From RGIG4034 sp045628945 (GTDB lineage Bacteria; Bacillota; Clostridia; Lachnospirales; Lachnospiraceae): a stretch of DNA of 44,882 bases. Within the stretch, counting starts at the first letter, position 1. Every line of letters begins with the position of its first letter. The notes beneath the pieces are model-generated. The model saw only the letters and a program-made list of their open reading frames with translations, ran no database searches and was not told the origin of the DNA. Below are positions 7,755 to 16,575 of the stretch, in pieces. Location: NCBI GenBank assembly GCA_045628945.1, contig JAZQQG010000030.1, positions 1 to 44,882 of the forward strand, given 5' to 3'. Position numbers and translations under genes: made by a program.

Positions 7755-8899
7755 AGAGACGGGTTCTCTATTATCTGACATTATTTTTGTTTATAGCAAT
7801 TCTGCCGACGGTATCGGTATATCTTTACGGCCGCGGAATGATGCAAACTTTCCGAATGGGTGTTGTGATGCTTATTTTCGGATTTGTTTATGCCATCATT
7901 GAATTCACCGGAGCAAAAGAGAATACTTCTGCCTTGAATGTACCGATTCCCCGGCCCGTATTTTTCTGCGCTTACGGAATCATATCGTTGATGGCGGTGA
8001 TTCTGCCCCTGGTAAGTGCGCTTGTATGGCCTTTTGCATTCTTTGCATTGGTATTGATCTATTTTACGGATTTTGACCGCAGTATGCTTCTGTATGGGCA
8101 GCTCTTATGTGTATCGTGTCTGCTTCGCGGTTCGGATGTAAATATTGTAATTGCGCATTTGCTTTGCGGAATTGTGGTGATGGCAATGTTTCGCAGAGTG
8201 GATGAGGAATATAAGGTTTGGGGATATACCGTTATCGCAGCCCTGACCGTTTTTGTAAGTCTTTCTGTGAATCAGTTGCTGTTTTATACGAAGGACTTTC
8301 AACCGGAGGATTTTTTGCTTCCTTTTTTGGCAATGGTGATTAATGTGATGCTCATGTTAATCCTGCTTAAGATTTATTCGTTGTTTTCTTTCCAGAAATT
8401 CAATGAATGGTATCTTACGATTAACGATACGGAATACATTATTCTGTCCCGGGCCAAGACGGAGGATTCGGAAGGGTATTTCCATGCGATTCATACTTCG
8501 TATCTTAGTGACAAGTGTTGTAAGGCGTTTGATCTGAACAAAGATGCCGTGAAGACTGCATCCTACTATTGGCGTCTGATGGAAAAGGCTACGGATCTGT
8601 CGGATTATTCTTTCCCGGAGGATGCCATGGCACTTTTGCAGGAATTGATGAGCGGTAAGACTCCGGTCTCCAAAGAAGCAATGTGCGTATATATGTGCGA
8701 TGAAGTAATCACCATGATTATGAAGCAATTTGCTGAAAATCCGCAGGTGAAGATTCCGTACAAGAAATTCTTTGATACGATGTTTGACCGGAAATTCGAT
8801 CACGGATTTTTTAACAAATGCGATATGAGCATTCGCGAACTCTTTGAGATGAAAGAGATCTTCACAAACGAAGGATTGTATTATGACTTTTTACGTTGA
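7751..8899 (+). CDS. PgpH/YqfF-position membrane protein with degenerate HD domain
   Basis: 382 residues. Six or so membrane helices occupy residues 5-212; a soluble domain follows from 220. In Firmicutes the gene between phoH and ybeY encodes a 7TM-HD c-di-AMP phosphodiesterase (PgpH). Here the segment EGYFHAIHTSYLSDKCCKAF (about 241-260) aligns with the family's GTYHHS..V..LAEAAA helix, and KTASYYWRLME (268-278) with its ..GAYYHDIGK helix. The His-Asp pair is therefore Trp-Arg, so metal binding and catalysis look lost. The large extracytoplasmic sensor domain of PgpH is also missing. It overlaps phoH by 4 bases and ybeY by 17. Function is inferred as a structural or regulatory relic; the homology call rests on position and these short matches. 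Confidence 0.72.
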   Translation: MKRRVLYYLTLFLFIAILPTVSVYLYGRGMMQTFRMGVVMLIFGFVYAIIEFTGAKENTSALNVPIPRPVFFCAYGIISLMAVILPLVSALVWPFAFFALVLIYFTDFDRSMLLYGQLLCVSCLLRGSDVNIVIAHLLCGIVVMAMFRRVDEEYKVWGYTVIAALTVFVSLSVNQLLFYTKDFQPEDFLLPFLAMVINVMLMLILLKIYSLFSFQKFNEWYLTINDTEYIILSRAKTEDSEGYFHAIHTSYLSDKCCKAFDLNKDAVKTASYYWRLMEKATDLSDYSFPEDAMALLQELMSGKTPVSKEAMCVYMCDEVITMIMKQFAENPQVKIPYKKFFDTMFDRKFDHGFFNKCDMSIRELFEMKEIFTNEGLYYDFLR

Positions 8900-9389
8900 A
8901 AATGAACATGAATATGCATTCGGTTTCTCTCTTGAGGAAGTTTTATCGAAGGTGGCAGACGGGGTGTTTTCTTATCTTGGTAAGAAAAACGACAATCTCC
9001 CTTCCTTTGAGATTTCTCTCTATGTTGTCGATGAAGAAGAGATTCATGAAATGAATCTGGAGAATCGCGGAATTGACCGGGCAACCGATGTTTTGTCTTT
9101 TCCGAATCTGACCTTCGAGGAAGTAGGCGTGTTCTCGGAAGAAGAATGTGAGATGAGCGTGAATCCGGAGAATGGCGAGGTCGTGTTGGGGGATATTGTT
9201 CTTTGCTATCAGAGAATCTGTTCCCAGGCTGAAGAGTATGGCCATTCCGTTCTTCGCGAGACGGCGTTTTTGATTTGCCATAGCCTGTTGCATTTAAGCG
9301 GATATGACCATGAAACTCCCGAAGAGGCTGCCGAAATGGAGAGCCTTCAGGATTCGATTCTGAATTCGCTTGGTATTACCAGAGACTGA
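8883..9389 (+). CDS. ybeY: Endoribonuclease YbeY (16S rRNA maturation factor)
   Basis: 168 residues, typical length. The zinc site His-x3-His-x5-His is intact (HSLLHLSGYDH, near residues 144-154), as is the upstream RGIDRATDVLSFP motif. YbeY is a single-strand endonuclease for 16S rRNA 3'-end maturation and ribosome quality control, often with PhoH-type and Era partners. AAGGA (8871-8875) sits seven bases before the ATG, inside the end of the previous gene. The usual firmicute followers dgkA, cdd and era are not downstream here; an unknown anchored protein follows instead. Confidence 0.95.
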   Translation: MTFYVENEHEYAFGFSLEEVLSKVADGVFSYLGKKNDNLPSFEISLYVVDEEEIHEMNLENRGIDRATDVLSFPNLTFEEVGVFSEEECEMSVNPENGEVVLGDIVLCYQRICSQAEEYGHSVLRETAFLICHSLLHLSGYDHETPEEAAEMESLQDSILNSLGITRD

Positions 9390-9410
9390 TAGATAAGAGG
9401 GATGATCGGT

Positions 9411-10232
9411 ATGTTTCTTAGGGATTCGGAGGCTCCTCTTACGGTTCGATATAAATTGATTCGGGGATTCGTGATTCTCTTGATTATTGGCGGGATGGTT
9501 TGGGGCCTTGTTCGGTGCAGGAAGGCCGGAAATTCATCCAAATCGAGCACTTCTTTCAAAACAGAAGCTTCTTTGAATTCGGAAAGTGTTGCAGAGCAAG
9601 AGGTTAATATACAGGAAAATGTTGCGTCATCTGATTCACCTTCCAAGGAGGAGGTGGCATCTTCGGCGGATGTTGAGCCCGAAGGAATTCCGGTCGCGGA
9701 CGATACTCTGATGCCGAAAGAAACTCCGGCATGGGAACGATATGGTTTTCAACAAAAAGAGTTTGTGGATGTCGGGCAGGAATATTCTTATCGGACCGTA
9801 TGCAAAGCAGATCCGACGATTGAGATTACCGGAACGGTGGAATATTCGGAACTTATAAAATCAGAGGAATTCGGGGTAGACGAGACCAACCTGCCGGAAG
9901 GTTATGAATGGATTTCCACGGAGGTGACGCTTCGTTTTCAGGGAGAAGAGGCGTCGCGATACGGTGTTCTTTGGTCCGTTTGCTGTATTGACTATTATGA
10001 GATGGAGTGTCCCTATGAAGTGATTATGACAACGCTTCGGTCCGGATGGACCGCTACGGGCTTTGAGGGAGTCTATCGTTATTCGGTTTGCGTTCCGTTT
10101 GGGTATGACGGTATCGTTCTTTGTACCAAGGATTGTAGCGTTAACGGAACTTACCTGGAGAATATGTCTCTGTATGAGGCCGGGAGCAGTGAAATCTATG
10201 GGAATTGTTATCGTTTGAAACGGCCGATATAA
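9411..10232 (+). CDS. Single-pass anchored extracytoplasmic protein, unknown
   Basis: 273 residues from the ATG at 9411, chosen because GAGGG (9397-9401) has a nine-base spacing to it; an in-frame ATG at 9402 touches that site. One N-terminal membrane helix (about residues 17-36, GFVILLIIGGMVWGLV) is followed by a roughly 70-residue linker rich in Ser, Glu and Val, then a beta-rich domain from about 108 with YSYRTVCKADPTIEITGTVE and EWISTEVTLRF. Five or six Cys in the outer domain (SVCCIDYYEMEC, LCTKDC) could form disulfides. I do not recognise the family. It lies between ybeY and a flippase-like gene with short gaps, so co-transcription is likely, but this does not define a role. Confidence 0.7.
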   Translation: MFLRDSEAPLTVRYKLIRGFVILLIIGGMVWGLVRCRKAGNSSKSSTSFKTEASLNSESVAEQEVNIQENVASSDSPSKEEVASSADVEPEGIPVADDTLMPKETPAWERYGFQQKEFVDVGQEYSYRTVCKADPTIEITGTVEYSELIKSEEFGVDETNLPEGYEWISTEVTLRFQGEEASRYGVLWSVCCIDYYEMECPYEVIMTTLRSGWTATGFEGVYRYSVCVPFGYDGIVLCTKDCSVNGTYLENMSLYEAGSSEIYGNCYRLKRPI

Positions 10233-10259
10233 ATCAGATTTTTCGGATGGGGGGAGAGT

Positions 10260-11897
10260 ATGGAGAGTAATCAGACTTCAAAAATTAAACAAGCGATTAT
10301 TATCATGTACGTAATCGCCGCATTGGTTTTTTTCGGAAGAATCTTTGTCGTGAATCGATTGGTTGGCGTGTCGACAACGGGGTACCTGGCACCCTTCTAT
10401 GAACTGTACGTTTTTGTACTCTTAATATCCTATTTGACGATTTCGAAGACCGTGGAACGCCTTGTTTTAAGCCGCAAGGAGCGGGGGCAGATTCGTAATT
10501 GTTTCCTGGTATTTCGATGCTCCTTGCTGGTGGTTCTTATCATGAGCCTTTTCATCGCGATGTTTTTTGTGTTCGGAGCTAAGACCTTGTCCATGGATTT
10601 TCTGAAGATTCCGATTTTTCAGGCATCCTTTCGATGGATGGGACTTCTTTTCGTATTCTTAGGGCTCTCGGCATGCATTCGCGGACTTCTGAATGCTTTT
10701 GACACGGAGGTATCCATTGCCATTGCGGAGATTGTTATTCAGGTAATCGGTGCTATAGTCAGCATTCTCGTGGCCTTAATCATGGGCAAAAGAGGAATTC
10801 GTATCGGTGCGTTGATTCGAAATAACGATTGTCAGTTTATTTTTGCGGCCAGAGGGTGCGTGATTGGCTTGGTTGTTTCCTCCGGTGTGGCATTTTGCGT
10901 GTTTGTTTTCCTGTATTTGTCCAACAGCGCACGATTATCCAAGCTTCTTCGCAAGGACTCCACGATTCGTGACGAGAATTCTGCCGAGGTAGCCAGCATC
11001 TATCTGCGTAAACTTTTGCCCCGAATCGCATTGATCGGCTTATTTTTACTTCATGGTCTGTTTGCATTGCCGTATCTCTATCATTCATCGACATTGTCTT
11101 CCGATGTTGTCGATGTGGGCTCCTATTATGCGGGCGTAAGAACCGTGATTCTGATTCCGCTCTGTATGCTGATTCTTTCCACAAAGTATGCAAACGAGGA
11201 GATGTATTATTACATCAAAATTGGGGAGCCGAAGAGGAATCGTGAGGTATTACAGTCACGTTTTCGTTATCTGTTACTGTTTGCCATTCCGATGTTCCTT
11301 TATCATATTCTGACAGTTGGGAACACCGTAACGGCAGTGAACGGCAAACCCGATGCGTCGGCGGCCTATTTAGGCGTTCCGATGGCGTTTTTATTGTTAA
11401 TTTATGTATTTGCCATTCCTTCTGCCAAGGCCTTGTTCTGTATGCGTAAAAAGCGATATCTGGGGATCAGTCTGCTTCTTGGTAATATTGTATTTTTCGT
11501 CATTTTGATGCTTGCGCAGAAGAAGGGGGGAGTAACGGTTGAACTTCTTACCTATGCCTCTATTGCATTTGGGTTAACGGTGGCGGTGTTGAATCAGCTT
11601 TTCCTGATTCGGTTCCTGCATTATCGTCAGGAATGGACCTTCTCCGTATTTTTGCCTTATATTGCGGCCACGGGAACTATGATAATTGTTGGATTGGTTC
11701 ATTTGTTCCTGGAAGGAATCCTTCCGGCACTTGTTCTACTGATTCTTTCATTGCTGATTGCCTTCTTTGTGTACTTTATTGCCTTGGGCTTTATGAGAGG
11801 ACTTCATCCGGAGGAATTGGATGAGATTCCGTTTGGACATATTCTGTACATGATCTATGATCGACTCGGTATTGTGCAGGAGGAAGGAGAAGAATAG
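10260..11897 (+). CDS. SpoVB/MurJ-like MOP-superfamily flippase
   Basis: 545 residues with about 14 hydrophobic segments and almost no soluble domain. The pattern fits the polysaccharide/lipid flippase branch (SpoVB, MurJ, YtgP) of the MOP superfamily: an LSACIRGLLNAFDTEVSIAIAEI helix pair resembles the family's ..IRG.LQG....PTA..Q..EQ segment, and the C-terminal FVYFIALGFMRGLHPEELDEIPF resembles the typical final ..G.....L..IP end. It would move an undecaprenyl-linked cell-wall or polysaccharide precursor across the membrane. The gene follows a GGGGGGAG ribosome site and precedes an FAD oxidoreductase by 2 bases. Sequence similarity is weak to the eye, so the family call is moderate and the substrate unknown. 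Confidence 0.65.
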   Translation: MESNQTSKIKQAIIIMYVIAALVFFGRIFVVNRLVGVSTTGYLAPFYELYVFVLLISYLTISKTVERLVLSRKERGQIRNCFLVFRCSLLVVLIMSLFIAMFFVFGAKTLSMDFLKIPIFQASFRWMGLLFVFLGLSACIRGLLNAFDTEVSIAIAEIVIQVIGAIVSILVALIMGKRGIRIGALIRNNDCQFIFAARGCVIGLVVSSGVAFCVFVFLYLSNSARLSKLLRKDSTIRDENSAEVASIYLRKLLPRIALIGLFLLHGLFALPYLYHSSTLSSDVVDVGSYYAGVRTVILIPLCMLILSTKYANEEMYYYIKIGEPKRNREVLQSRFRYLLLFAIPMFLYHILTVGNTVTAVNGKPDASAAYLGVPMAFLLLIYVFAIPSAKALFCMRKKRYLGISLLLGNIVFFVILMLAQKKGGVTVELLTYASIAFGLTVAVLNQLFLIRFLHYRQEWTFSVFLPYIAATGTMIIVGLVHLFLEGILPALVLLILSLLIAFFVYFIALGFMRGLHPEELDEIPFGHILYMIYDRLGIVQEEGEE

Positions 11898-11899
11898 GA

Positions 11900-13159
11900 A
11901 TGAATTACGATATTGCCATTATCGGAGCCGGAGCATCAGGTTGTATGGCAGCCCTTGCTCTTGCGGAAGCCGGTAAGTCCGTTCTGCTCTTAGAGCATAA
12001 TGATCGCATTATGAAGAAAATCTATGCAACCGGAAACGGTCGATGTAATATTTCCCACGAGAAAATTCGTTTTACGAAGAATGCTTACGTTTCTTTGGAA
12101 TCCGTGGATTCCTATGCGGAAGGGATTCTGAAAGAATTTGATGACATTGCGCTTTTGTCTTTCTTAGAGGAACGTGGTTTGAAATGCGTGAATCGTGAAG
12201 GGTATCTCTATCCTTATTCAAACCGAGCGGAGACCGTAGTAGACTTTTTCCGTAATTTCCTGGATCGTCGTAATGTTTCGGTTTTGTGTAATGCTTCGGT
12301 ACAATCCATCCGGGAAAACGAGGAACAGTTTGAACTGATTGTGGATATCGCATCCAAAAAAACAACCGTGACGGATAGTTTTCTTGCGGAGCGCGTGATT
12401 TTCGCCTGCGGAGGAATTGCTTCTCCGATCTACGGAAGCGACGGATCCCTGTATCCGATTCTGGAACGTTTCGGCGTCGAATTCACAGAGCGTCGCCCAG
12501 GACTTTGCAAACTTCCGTATACAAAAGCTCAGTCCGTTGAGTTTGCGTCCTTAGAGGGGTTACGGATTTCGTCCAAATTGCAGTTTGAAGCCTTGAACTT
12601 TGAGGAGATTGGGGAGATTCAGTTTACGAAGGACGGGCTTTCCGGTATCGTTTCCTTTAATGCGGCGAATCAGTTAAATAAGACCGGAGTGGAGTCTATT
12701 GAAGGAAATATTAATTTCCTCTACGATATGTCCTACAAAGCCTGTATCGAGCTTTTATATTCCTCGATTCAGCAATTTCTTGCAATCAACAAGAATCGTA
12801 CCTTTGTGGACGCATTAGAGCTGTTGGTTCCCATGAAACTTGGAATTGTTGCCGCGAAACATATTGGGATTGATCCGTACACCAAGCTATGCGATGTGGA
12901 CAGCGAGTCCATTGAAGCCGTTCTTCAATTATTGATGTCTTATCCGATTACAGTGCTTGCACCGACGGATTTTTCAAATGCACAGGTTTCGCTTGGCGGG
13001 GTACGCCTGGATTCCTTAACCGATGGGCTGGAAATCTGGCAACATCCAGGTTGCTACGTAATCGGCGAGCTCGCCGATGTAGCAGGACGATGCGGTGGTT
13101 ATAATCTTCAATGGGCATTTGCTTCCGCAATGAAAGCGGTAAGAAGCATCTGCAGATAG
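11900..13159 (+). CDS. HI0933/BaiN-family NAD(P)/FAD-dependent oxidoreductase
   Basis: 419 residues. The N-terminal dinucleotide site IIGAGASGCMAALALAEAG (residues about 7-25), the family stamp KKIYATGNGRCNISH (about 40-53), an IFACGG loop and the C-terminal CYVIGELADVAGRCGGYNLQWA flavin-closing motif are all present. These are cytosolic flavoproteins of uncertain substrate; one branch (BaiN) is reported to reduce bile-acid intermediates, but most are uncharacterised and I do not claim that role. GGAGGAAGGAG lies just before the ATG. A second flavoprotein gene starts 9 bases downstream, a pair often seen together in clostridia. Confidence 0.9.
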   Translation: MNYDIAIIGAGASGCMAALALAEAGKSVLLLEHNDRIMKKIYATGNGRCNISHEKIRFTKNAYVSLESVDSYAEGILKEFDDIALLSFLEERGLKCVNREGYLYPYSNRAETVVDFFRNFLDRRNVSVLCNASVQSIRENEEQFELIVDIASKKTTVTDSFLAERVIFACGGIASPIYGSDGSLYPILERFGVEFTERRPGLCKLPYTKAQSVEFASLEGLRISSKLQFEALNFEEIGEIQFTKDGLSGIVSFNAANQLNKTGVESIEGNINFLYDMSYKACIELLYSSIQQFLAINKNRTFVDALELLVPMKLGIVAAKHIGIDPYTKLCDVDSESIEAVLQLLMSYPITVLAPTDFSNAQVSLGGVRLDSLTDGLEIWQHPGCYVIGELADVAGRCGGYNLQWAFASAMKAVRSICR

Positions 13160-13168
13160 AGGTTTTCT

Positions 13169-14845
13169 TTGATTAAGATATCGAATCTGAAGGTACCCGT
13201 TACCAATGCGGATACCGAACACAGTGAAAAGAATAGACTGATTCAGTCAATAGCTCGTTTGGTGCGAGAACCCTTTGACGAAAGCAAGCTTACAATTCTG
13301 CGAAGAAGTATAGATGCCAGAAAAAAGCCGGATTGTTATCGAATCTATACCGTAGCACTTTCCTTAAGTGATAAAGAGGAAAAACGTCTCGCGAATTTAT
13401 CTTCGAAAGCACTTAAAGGGAATGTAACGATTACACCCTTCGTGCCACAGGAGTATTCCTTTCCGTATTTCTGCAGCAAAGAAATCGAAGAAAATCATCG
13501 TCCGGTGATCGTCGGCATGGGGCCTGCCGGTTTATTCTGTGCCTATGAGCTTGCCATGAACGGATATGCTCCGATTCTGATCGAACGCGGACAACCCGTG
13601 GAAGACCGAGTAGCTGCACTAAAGGAATTCTGGGAAAAAGGAATTCTGAATCCGGATTCCAATTGTCAGTTCGGGGAAGGCGGTGCCGGAACCTTCAGTG
13701 ATGGAAAACTGAATACGGTTGTTAAGGATCCTTCCGGTAAAAATGCCGCGGTGTTGAAACTGTTTGTTCAACACGGAGCAGCAAAGGAGATTCTGTACGA
13801 TGCGAAACCCCACATCGGTACGGATGTATTGCAGGAAGTTATTCGTTCTATGCGGGAAGCCATTCTATCCCATGGCGGTCAAATTCTTTATAATACAAAA
13901 CTTACGGATTTGGAGATCAAGGACGGAGCCCTTACCGGTATATCACTTCAGAGTAAGGAAGGTGAGATACAGAAAAGGGCAGTAAATCATCTGGTTTTGG
14001 CCCTTGGGCATTCTGCAAGAGATACGTTCTCTATGCTTTATGAAAAAGGACTTCGTATGGAGGCAAAGGATTTTGCGGTAGGTTTTCGCGTGATTCATCC
14101 GCAAAGTTTTATTGATGAATCTCAATTTGGCGGAGCAATTGCCAATTTTGGTGCGTCGCCTTATAAACTGGTTGGTCGTGAAGAAAACGGAGAGAATGCC
14201 TATTCGTTTTGCATGTGCCCCGGCGGTTATGTGGTGAATGCTTCTTCGGAGTCGCGAAGGACCTGTATTAACGGCATGAGTTATTCCGGTCGTGATTCCG
14301 GCTCTGCCAATAGTGCGATTATCCTGACGGTCCGTCGTTCCGATTATGAAGAGGATCATCCCCTGGCCGGTATTGCATTTCAAAGACGACTGGAGGAACG
14401 GGCTTATGCCCTCGGAAACGGTGCGATTCCTTATCAGACTCTCGGTCAATTTGCAACCGGGTCCGGCGAAAAGGAAATTCCGGTTTCGGATGAACGTTTT
14501 GACAGACATTATGCCGGTTGGAAGCCGGCTTTTAAGGGAGACAGTACAGTGGCGGCGGTTCATGAACTTCTCCCGAATCGAAATGCTTTTTTTCTTAAGA
14601 AGATGCGCGAATTCAATCGACAGATTGATGGCTATTATCATCCGGATTGTATTGTGGCGGGGGTGGAAAGTCGTACCTCATCGCCCCTTCGAATCCTTCG
14701 GGATGAGCAATTGATGAGTAATATTACAGGAATTTTTCCCTGCGGTGAGGGTGCCGGATATGCCGGCGGAATCACCTCGGCGGCCATCGATGGTATTCGG
14801 GTAGCCGAGCAGGTGGCAAAAATGATGAACGGAGTAATTGAGTGA
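13169..14845 (+). CDS. COG2509-type FAD-dependent dehydrogenase
   Basis: 558 residues from a TTG start at 13169 with AGAGG ending seven bases upstream. An N-terminal domain of about 100 residues (ISNLKVPVTNAD...RRSIDARKKPD) typical of this family precedes the FAD site VIVGMGPAGLFCAYELAMNG (about 112-131). Further marks are CQFGEGGAGTFSDGKLNT, GHSARDTF, MCPGGYVVNASSE and the final FPCGEGAGYAGGITSAAIDG. The reaction is unknown; members are called uncharacterised FAD-dependent dehydrogenases. It shares its stop with the proB start (TGATG), suggesting coupling. Confidence 0.9.
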   Translation: MIKISNLKVPVTNADTEHSEKNRLIQSIARLVREPFDESKLTILRRSIDARKKPDCYRIYTVALSLSDKEEKRLANLSSKALKGNVTITPFVPQEYSFPYFCSKEIEENHRPVIVGMGPAGLFCAYELAMNGYAPILIERGQPVEDRVAALKEFWEKGILNPDSNCQFGEGGAGTFSDGKLNTVVKDPSGKNAAVLKLFVQHGAAKEILYDAKPHIGTDVLQEVIRSMREAILSHGGQILYNTKLTDLEIKDGALTGISLQSKEGEIQKRAVNHLVLALGHSARDTFSMLYEKGLRMEAKDFAVGFRVIHPQSFIDESQFGGAIANFGASPYKLVGREENGENAYSFCMCPGGYVVNASSESRRTCINGMSYSGRDSGSANSAIILTVRRSDYEEDHPLAGIAFQRRLEERAYALGNGAIPYQTLGQFATGSGEKEIPVSDERFDRHYAGWKPAFKGDSTVAAVHELLPNRNAFFLKKMREFNRQIDGYYHPDCIVAGVESRTSSPLRILRDEQLMSNITGIFPCGEGAGYAGGITSAAIDGIRVAEQVAKMMNGVIE

Positions 14846-15699
14846 TGACAGAAGCAGAATTAAGACAGGCGATTCCGAATAAAAAAAGAATTGTTGTTAA
14901 AATCGGTTCCTCCAGTCTTCAGCATGAGGAGACGGGAGACCTTGATTATGTAAAAATGGATGTTCTTGTACGTGAACTTTGCAATATGAAAAATCAGGGC
15001 AAGGATGTCATTCTTGTTTCCTCCGGTGCGATTGCCTGCGGTCGTAAGGCATTGGGCAAAAAAGGACCCCTTAGCGTGCCTCAGAAACAGGCTTGCGCCG
15101 CAGTCGGACAGGCCAGACTTATGATGACCTATCAGAAACTGTTTGCCGAGTACAATCAGGTAACGGCCCAGATTCTGATGACCAAGAATACGATTATGGC
15201 AGATGCGAATCGTATGAATGCGCATAATACCTTCTCGGAGCTTTTGTTAGAGGGCGTCATTCCCATTGTAAATGAGAATGATACCATTGCCACCGATGAG
15301 ATTGCAATCGGAGATAACGATTCCCTTTCCGCCATTGTAGCGACGCTGGTGGGGGCGGATCTCTTGATCCTTTTGTCGGATATTGACGGGCTTTATACGG
15401 ATAATCCCCGCACGAATCCGGATGCGAAATTCGTTTCTTACGTTCCTTCCATAGAGGACGATGTTATGAACATGGGCAAAAAAGAAACCGGCTCCAATGT
15501 GGGAACCGGCGGAATGAATACAAAACTGAATGCTGCAAGACTGGCAACGAATTGCGGTGCCGATATGATTATCGCCAATGCCATTGATCTTCGCATTTTG
15601 CATCGAATCATGGATGGTCGAGAAGTTGGAACCATCTTTGGAGCGAATCCGAATGAGAACTTTGACCTGAACGATTTTGTTGCTAAGATGCACAGTTGA
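14845..15699 (+). CDS. proB: Glutamate 5-kinase, short form without PUA domain
   Basis: 284 residues from the ATG at 14845; a GTG at 14842 is an equally possible start, and GGAG lies at 14831-14834. It phosphorylates glutamate with ATP in the first step of proline synthesis. Amino-acid-kinase motifs are clear: VVKIGSSSL, VSSGAIACGRKALG, NENDTIATDEI, GDNDSLSAIVA, LLSDIDGLYTDNP and GTGGMNTKLNAARLA. The protein ends after the kinase domain, so the C-terminal PUA domain of E. coli/B. subtilis ProB (about 365 residues) is absent, as in some Gram-positives. proA is not adjacent; the next gene is a DUF896 gene after 63 bases. Confidence 0.93.
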   Translation: MTEAELRQAIPNKKRIVVKIGSSSLQHEETGDLDYVKMDVLVRELCNMKNQGKDVILVSSGAIACGRKALGKKGPLSVPQKQACAAVGQARLMMTYQKLFAEYNQVTAQILMTKNTIMADANRMNAHNTFSELLLEGVIPIVNENDTIATDEIAIGDNDSLSAIVATLVGADLLILLSDIDGLYTDNPRTNPDAKFVSYVPSIEDDVMNMGKKETGSNVGTGGMNTKLNAARLATNCGADMIIANAIDLRILHRIMDGREVGTIFGANPNENFDLNDFVAKMHS

Positions 15700-15762
15700 C
15701 AATCGACTTTTTGGAAAAGATATATCGTTTTTTGAAATGTAGCCGGTATTAGGAGAAACAGA

Positions 15763-15993
15763 ATGGAAGAGAAAACACTTAAGATGGATGAGATTATTGC
15801 AGAGATTAATACTCTCTATCACAAATCTCAGGATAAAGGATTGACTCCGGAAGAGAAAGAGCGTCAGACGTACCTGCGTAAGCTTTATATTGCAAGTGTT
15901 CGCTCGAATCTGGTCAGTCAATTGGACAGTATCTCAATTCAGAATGAGGATGGTACCGTTACTCCTTTGCGCGACCGTAAGAAGGGAAACTAA
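15763..15993 (+). CDS. DUF896 (YnzC-like) small protein
   Basis: 76 residues, cytosolic, highly charged. It carries the DUF896 pattern: an ..IIAEINTLYHKSQDKGLTPEE helix, then the EERQTYLRKLYI-like helix with an acidic-basic pattern, then RSNLVSQLDSISIQNEDG. The B. subtilis relative YnzC is a small helical hairpin protein of unclear role, in an SOS-linked operon. GGAGAAA precedes the ATG. The next gene, 5-formyl-THF cyclo-ligase, starts 3 bases after the stop. Confidence 0.85.
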   Translation: MEEKTLKMDEIIAEINTLYHKSQDKGLTPEEKERQTYLRKLYIASVRSNLVSQLDSISIQNEDGTVTPLRDRKKGN

Positions 15994-15996
15994 CGA

Positions 15997-16575
15997 ATGG
16001 ACAAAAGTGTTATTCGGGCAGAAATATTGCGACAGAGAAATCTGATTCCCGAAGAAGATCGAATTCTGTTTTCCAAGCAGATTGCGGAACAGGTAATGAA
16101 GTTACCGGAGTATCGGGAAGCAGATGTGATTCTCGGTTATTGCTCCTACAAGTCGGAAGTGATGACAACGCTTCTGAACGAAGCCGAGGCCGGCAAACGT
16201 CTATACCTTCCACGAATCGATGATGCCGAGAATAAATGTATGGATTTTCTTAAGGTTGAGAATCTTTCGGATCTCGTGGACGGATATATGCATATTGCGG
16301 AGCCTGTAGAAGGTGATGTTTTCTATCCGAGCGAAAATGTCGGCAAAAAGATTGTCATGATTATGCCGGGTTCCGGTTTTGATCCAAGCGGAAATCGTTT
16401 GGGATACGGTGGCGGTTTCTATGACCGTTACCTCAGCAAATGTAACCGTGCCCATTGTAAAATAACAAAGATCGGGTTGGCATTTTCCTGCCAGATTATT
16501 CCCCGTATCCCGGCGGACCCTTGGGATGCCAAGGTAGATAAGATTATTACTCAGGATGGTGAAATCCATGAATAG
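15997..16575 (+). CDS. 5-formyltetrahydrofolate cyclo-ligase
   Basis: 192 residues, the usual size. It turns 5-formyl-THF into 5,10-methenyl-THF using ATP, returning the stored folate to one-carbon metabolism. The start RAEILRQRNLIPEEDR, the middle GYCSYKSEVMT and the family signature MPGSGFDPSGNRLGYGGGFYDRYL-type segment (GYGGGFYDRY, near residues 138-147) are present. It follows the DUF896 gene by 3 bases and overlaps the beginning of miaB. Names used include ygfA and mthfs; I leave the symbol empty. Confidence 0.92.
   Translation: MDKSVIRAEILRQRNLIPEEDRILFSKQIAEQVMKLPEYREADVILGYCSYKSEVMTTLLNEAEAGKRLYLPRIDDAENKCMDFLKVENLSDLVDGYMHIAEPVEGDVFYPSENVGKKIVMIMPGSGFDPSGNRLGYGGGFYDRYLSKCNRAHCKITKIGLAFSCQIIPRIPADPWDAKVDKIITQDGEIHE

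Noticed and set aside
13943..14641. Long antisense open frame (232 codons) opposite the COG2509 dehydrogenase gene
   Set aside because: It lies wholly inside a well-recognised gene, has no ribosome site, and its residues show no family pattern. Other long antisense frames (4097-4765, 15247-15921, 19186-19929) fail the same way.
15696..15724. Possible promoter before the DUF896 gene
   Set aside because: TTGACA is perfect but the hexamer at 17-base spacing (GATATA) matches TATAAT at only three places, and it overlaps the end of proB.
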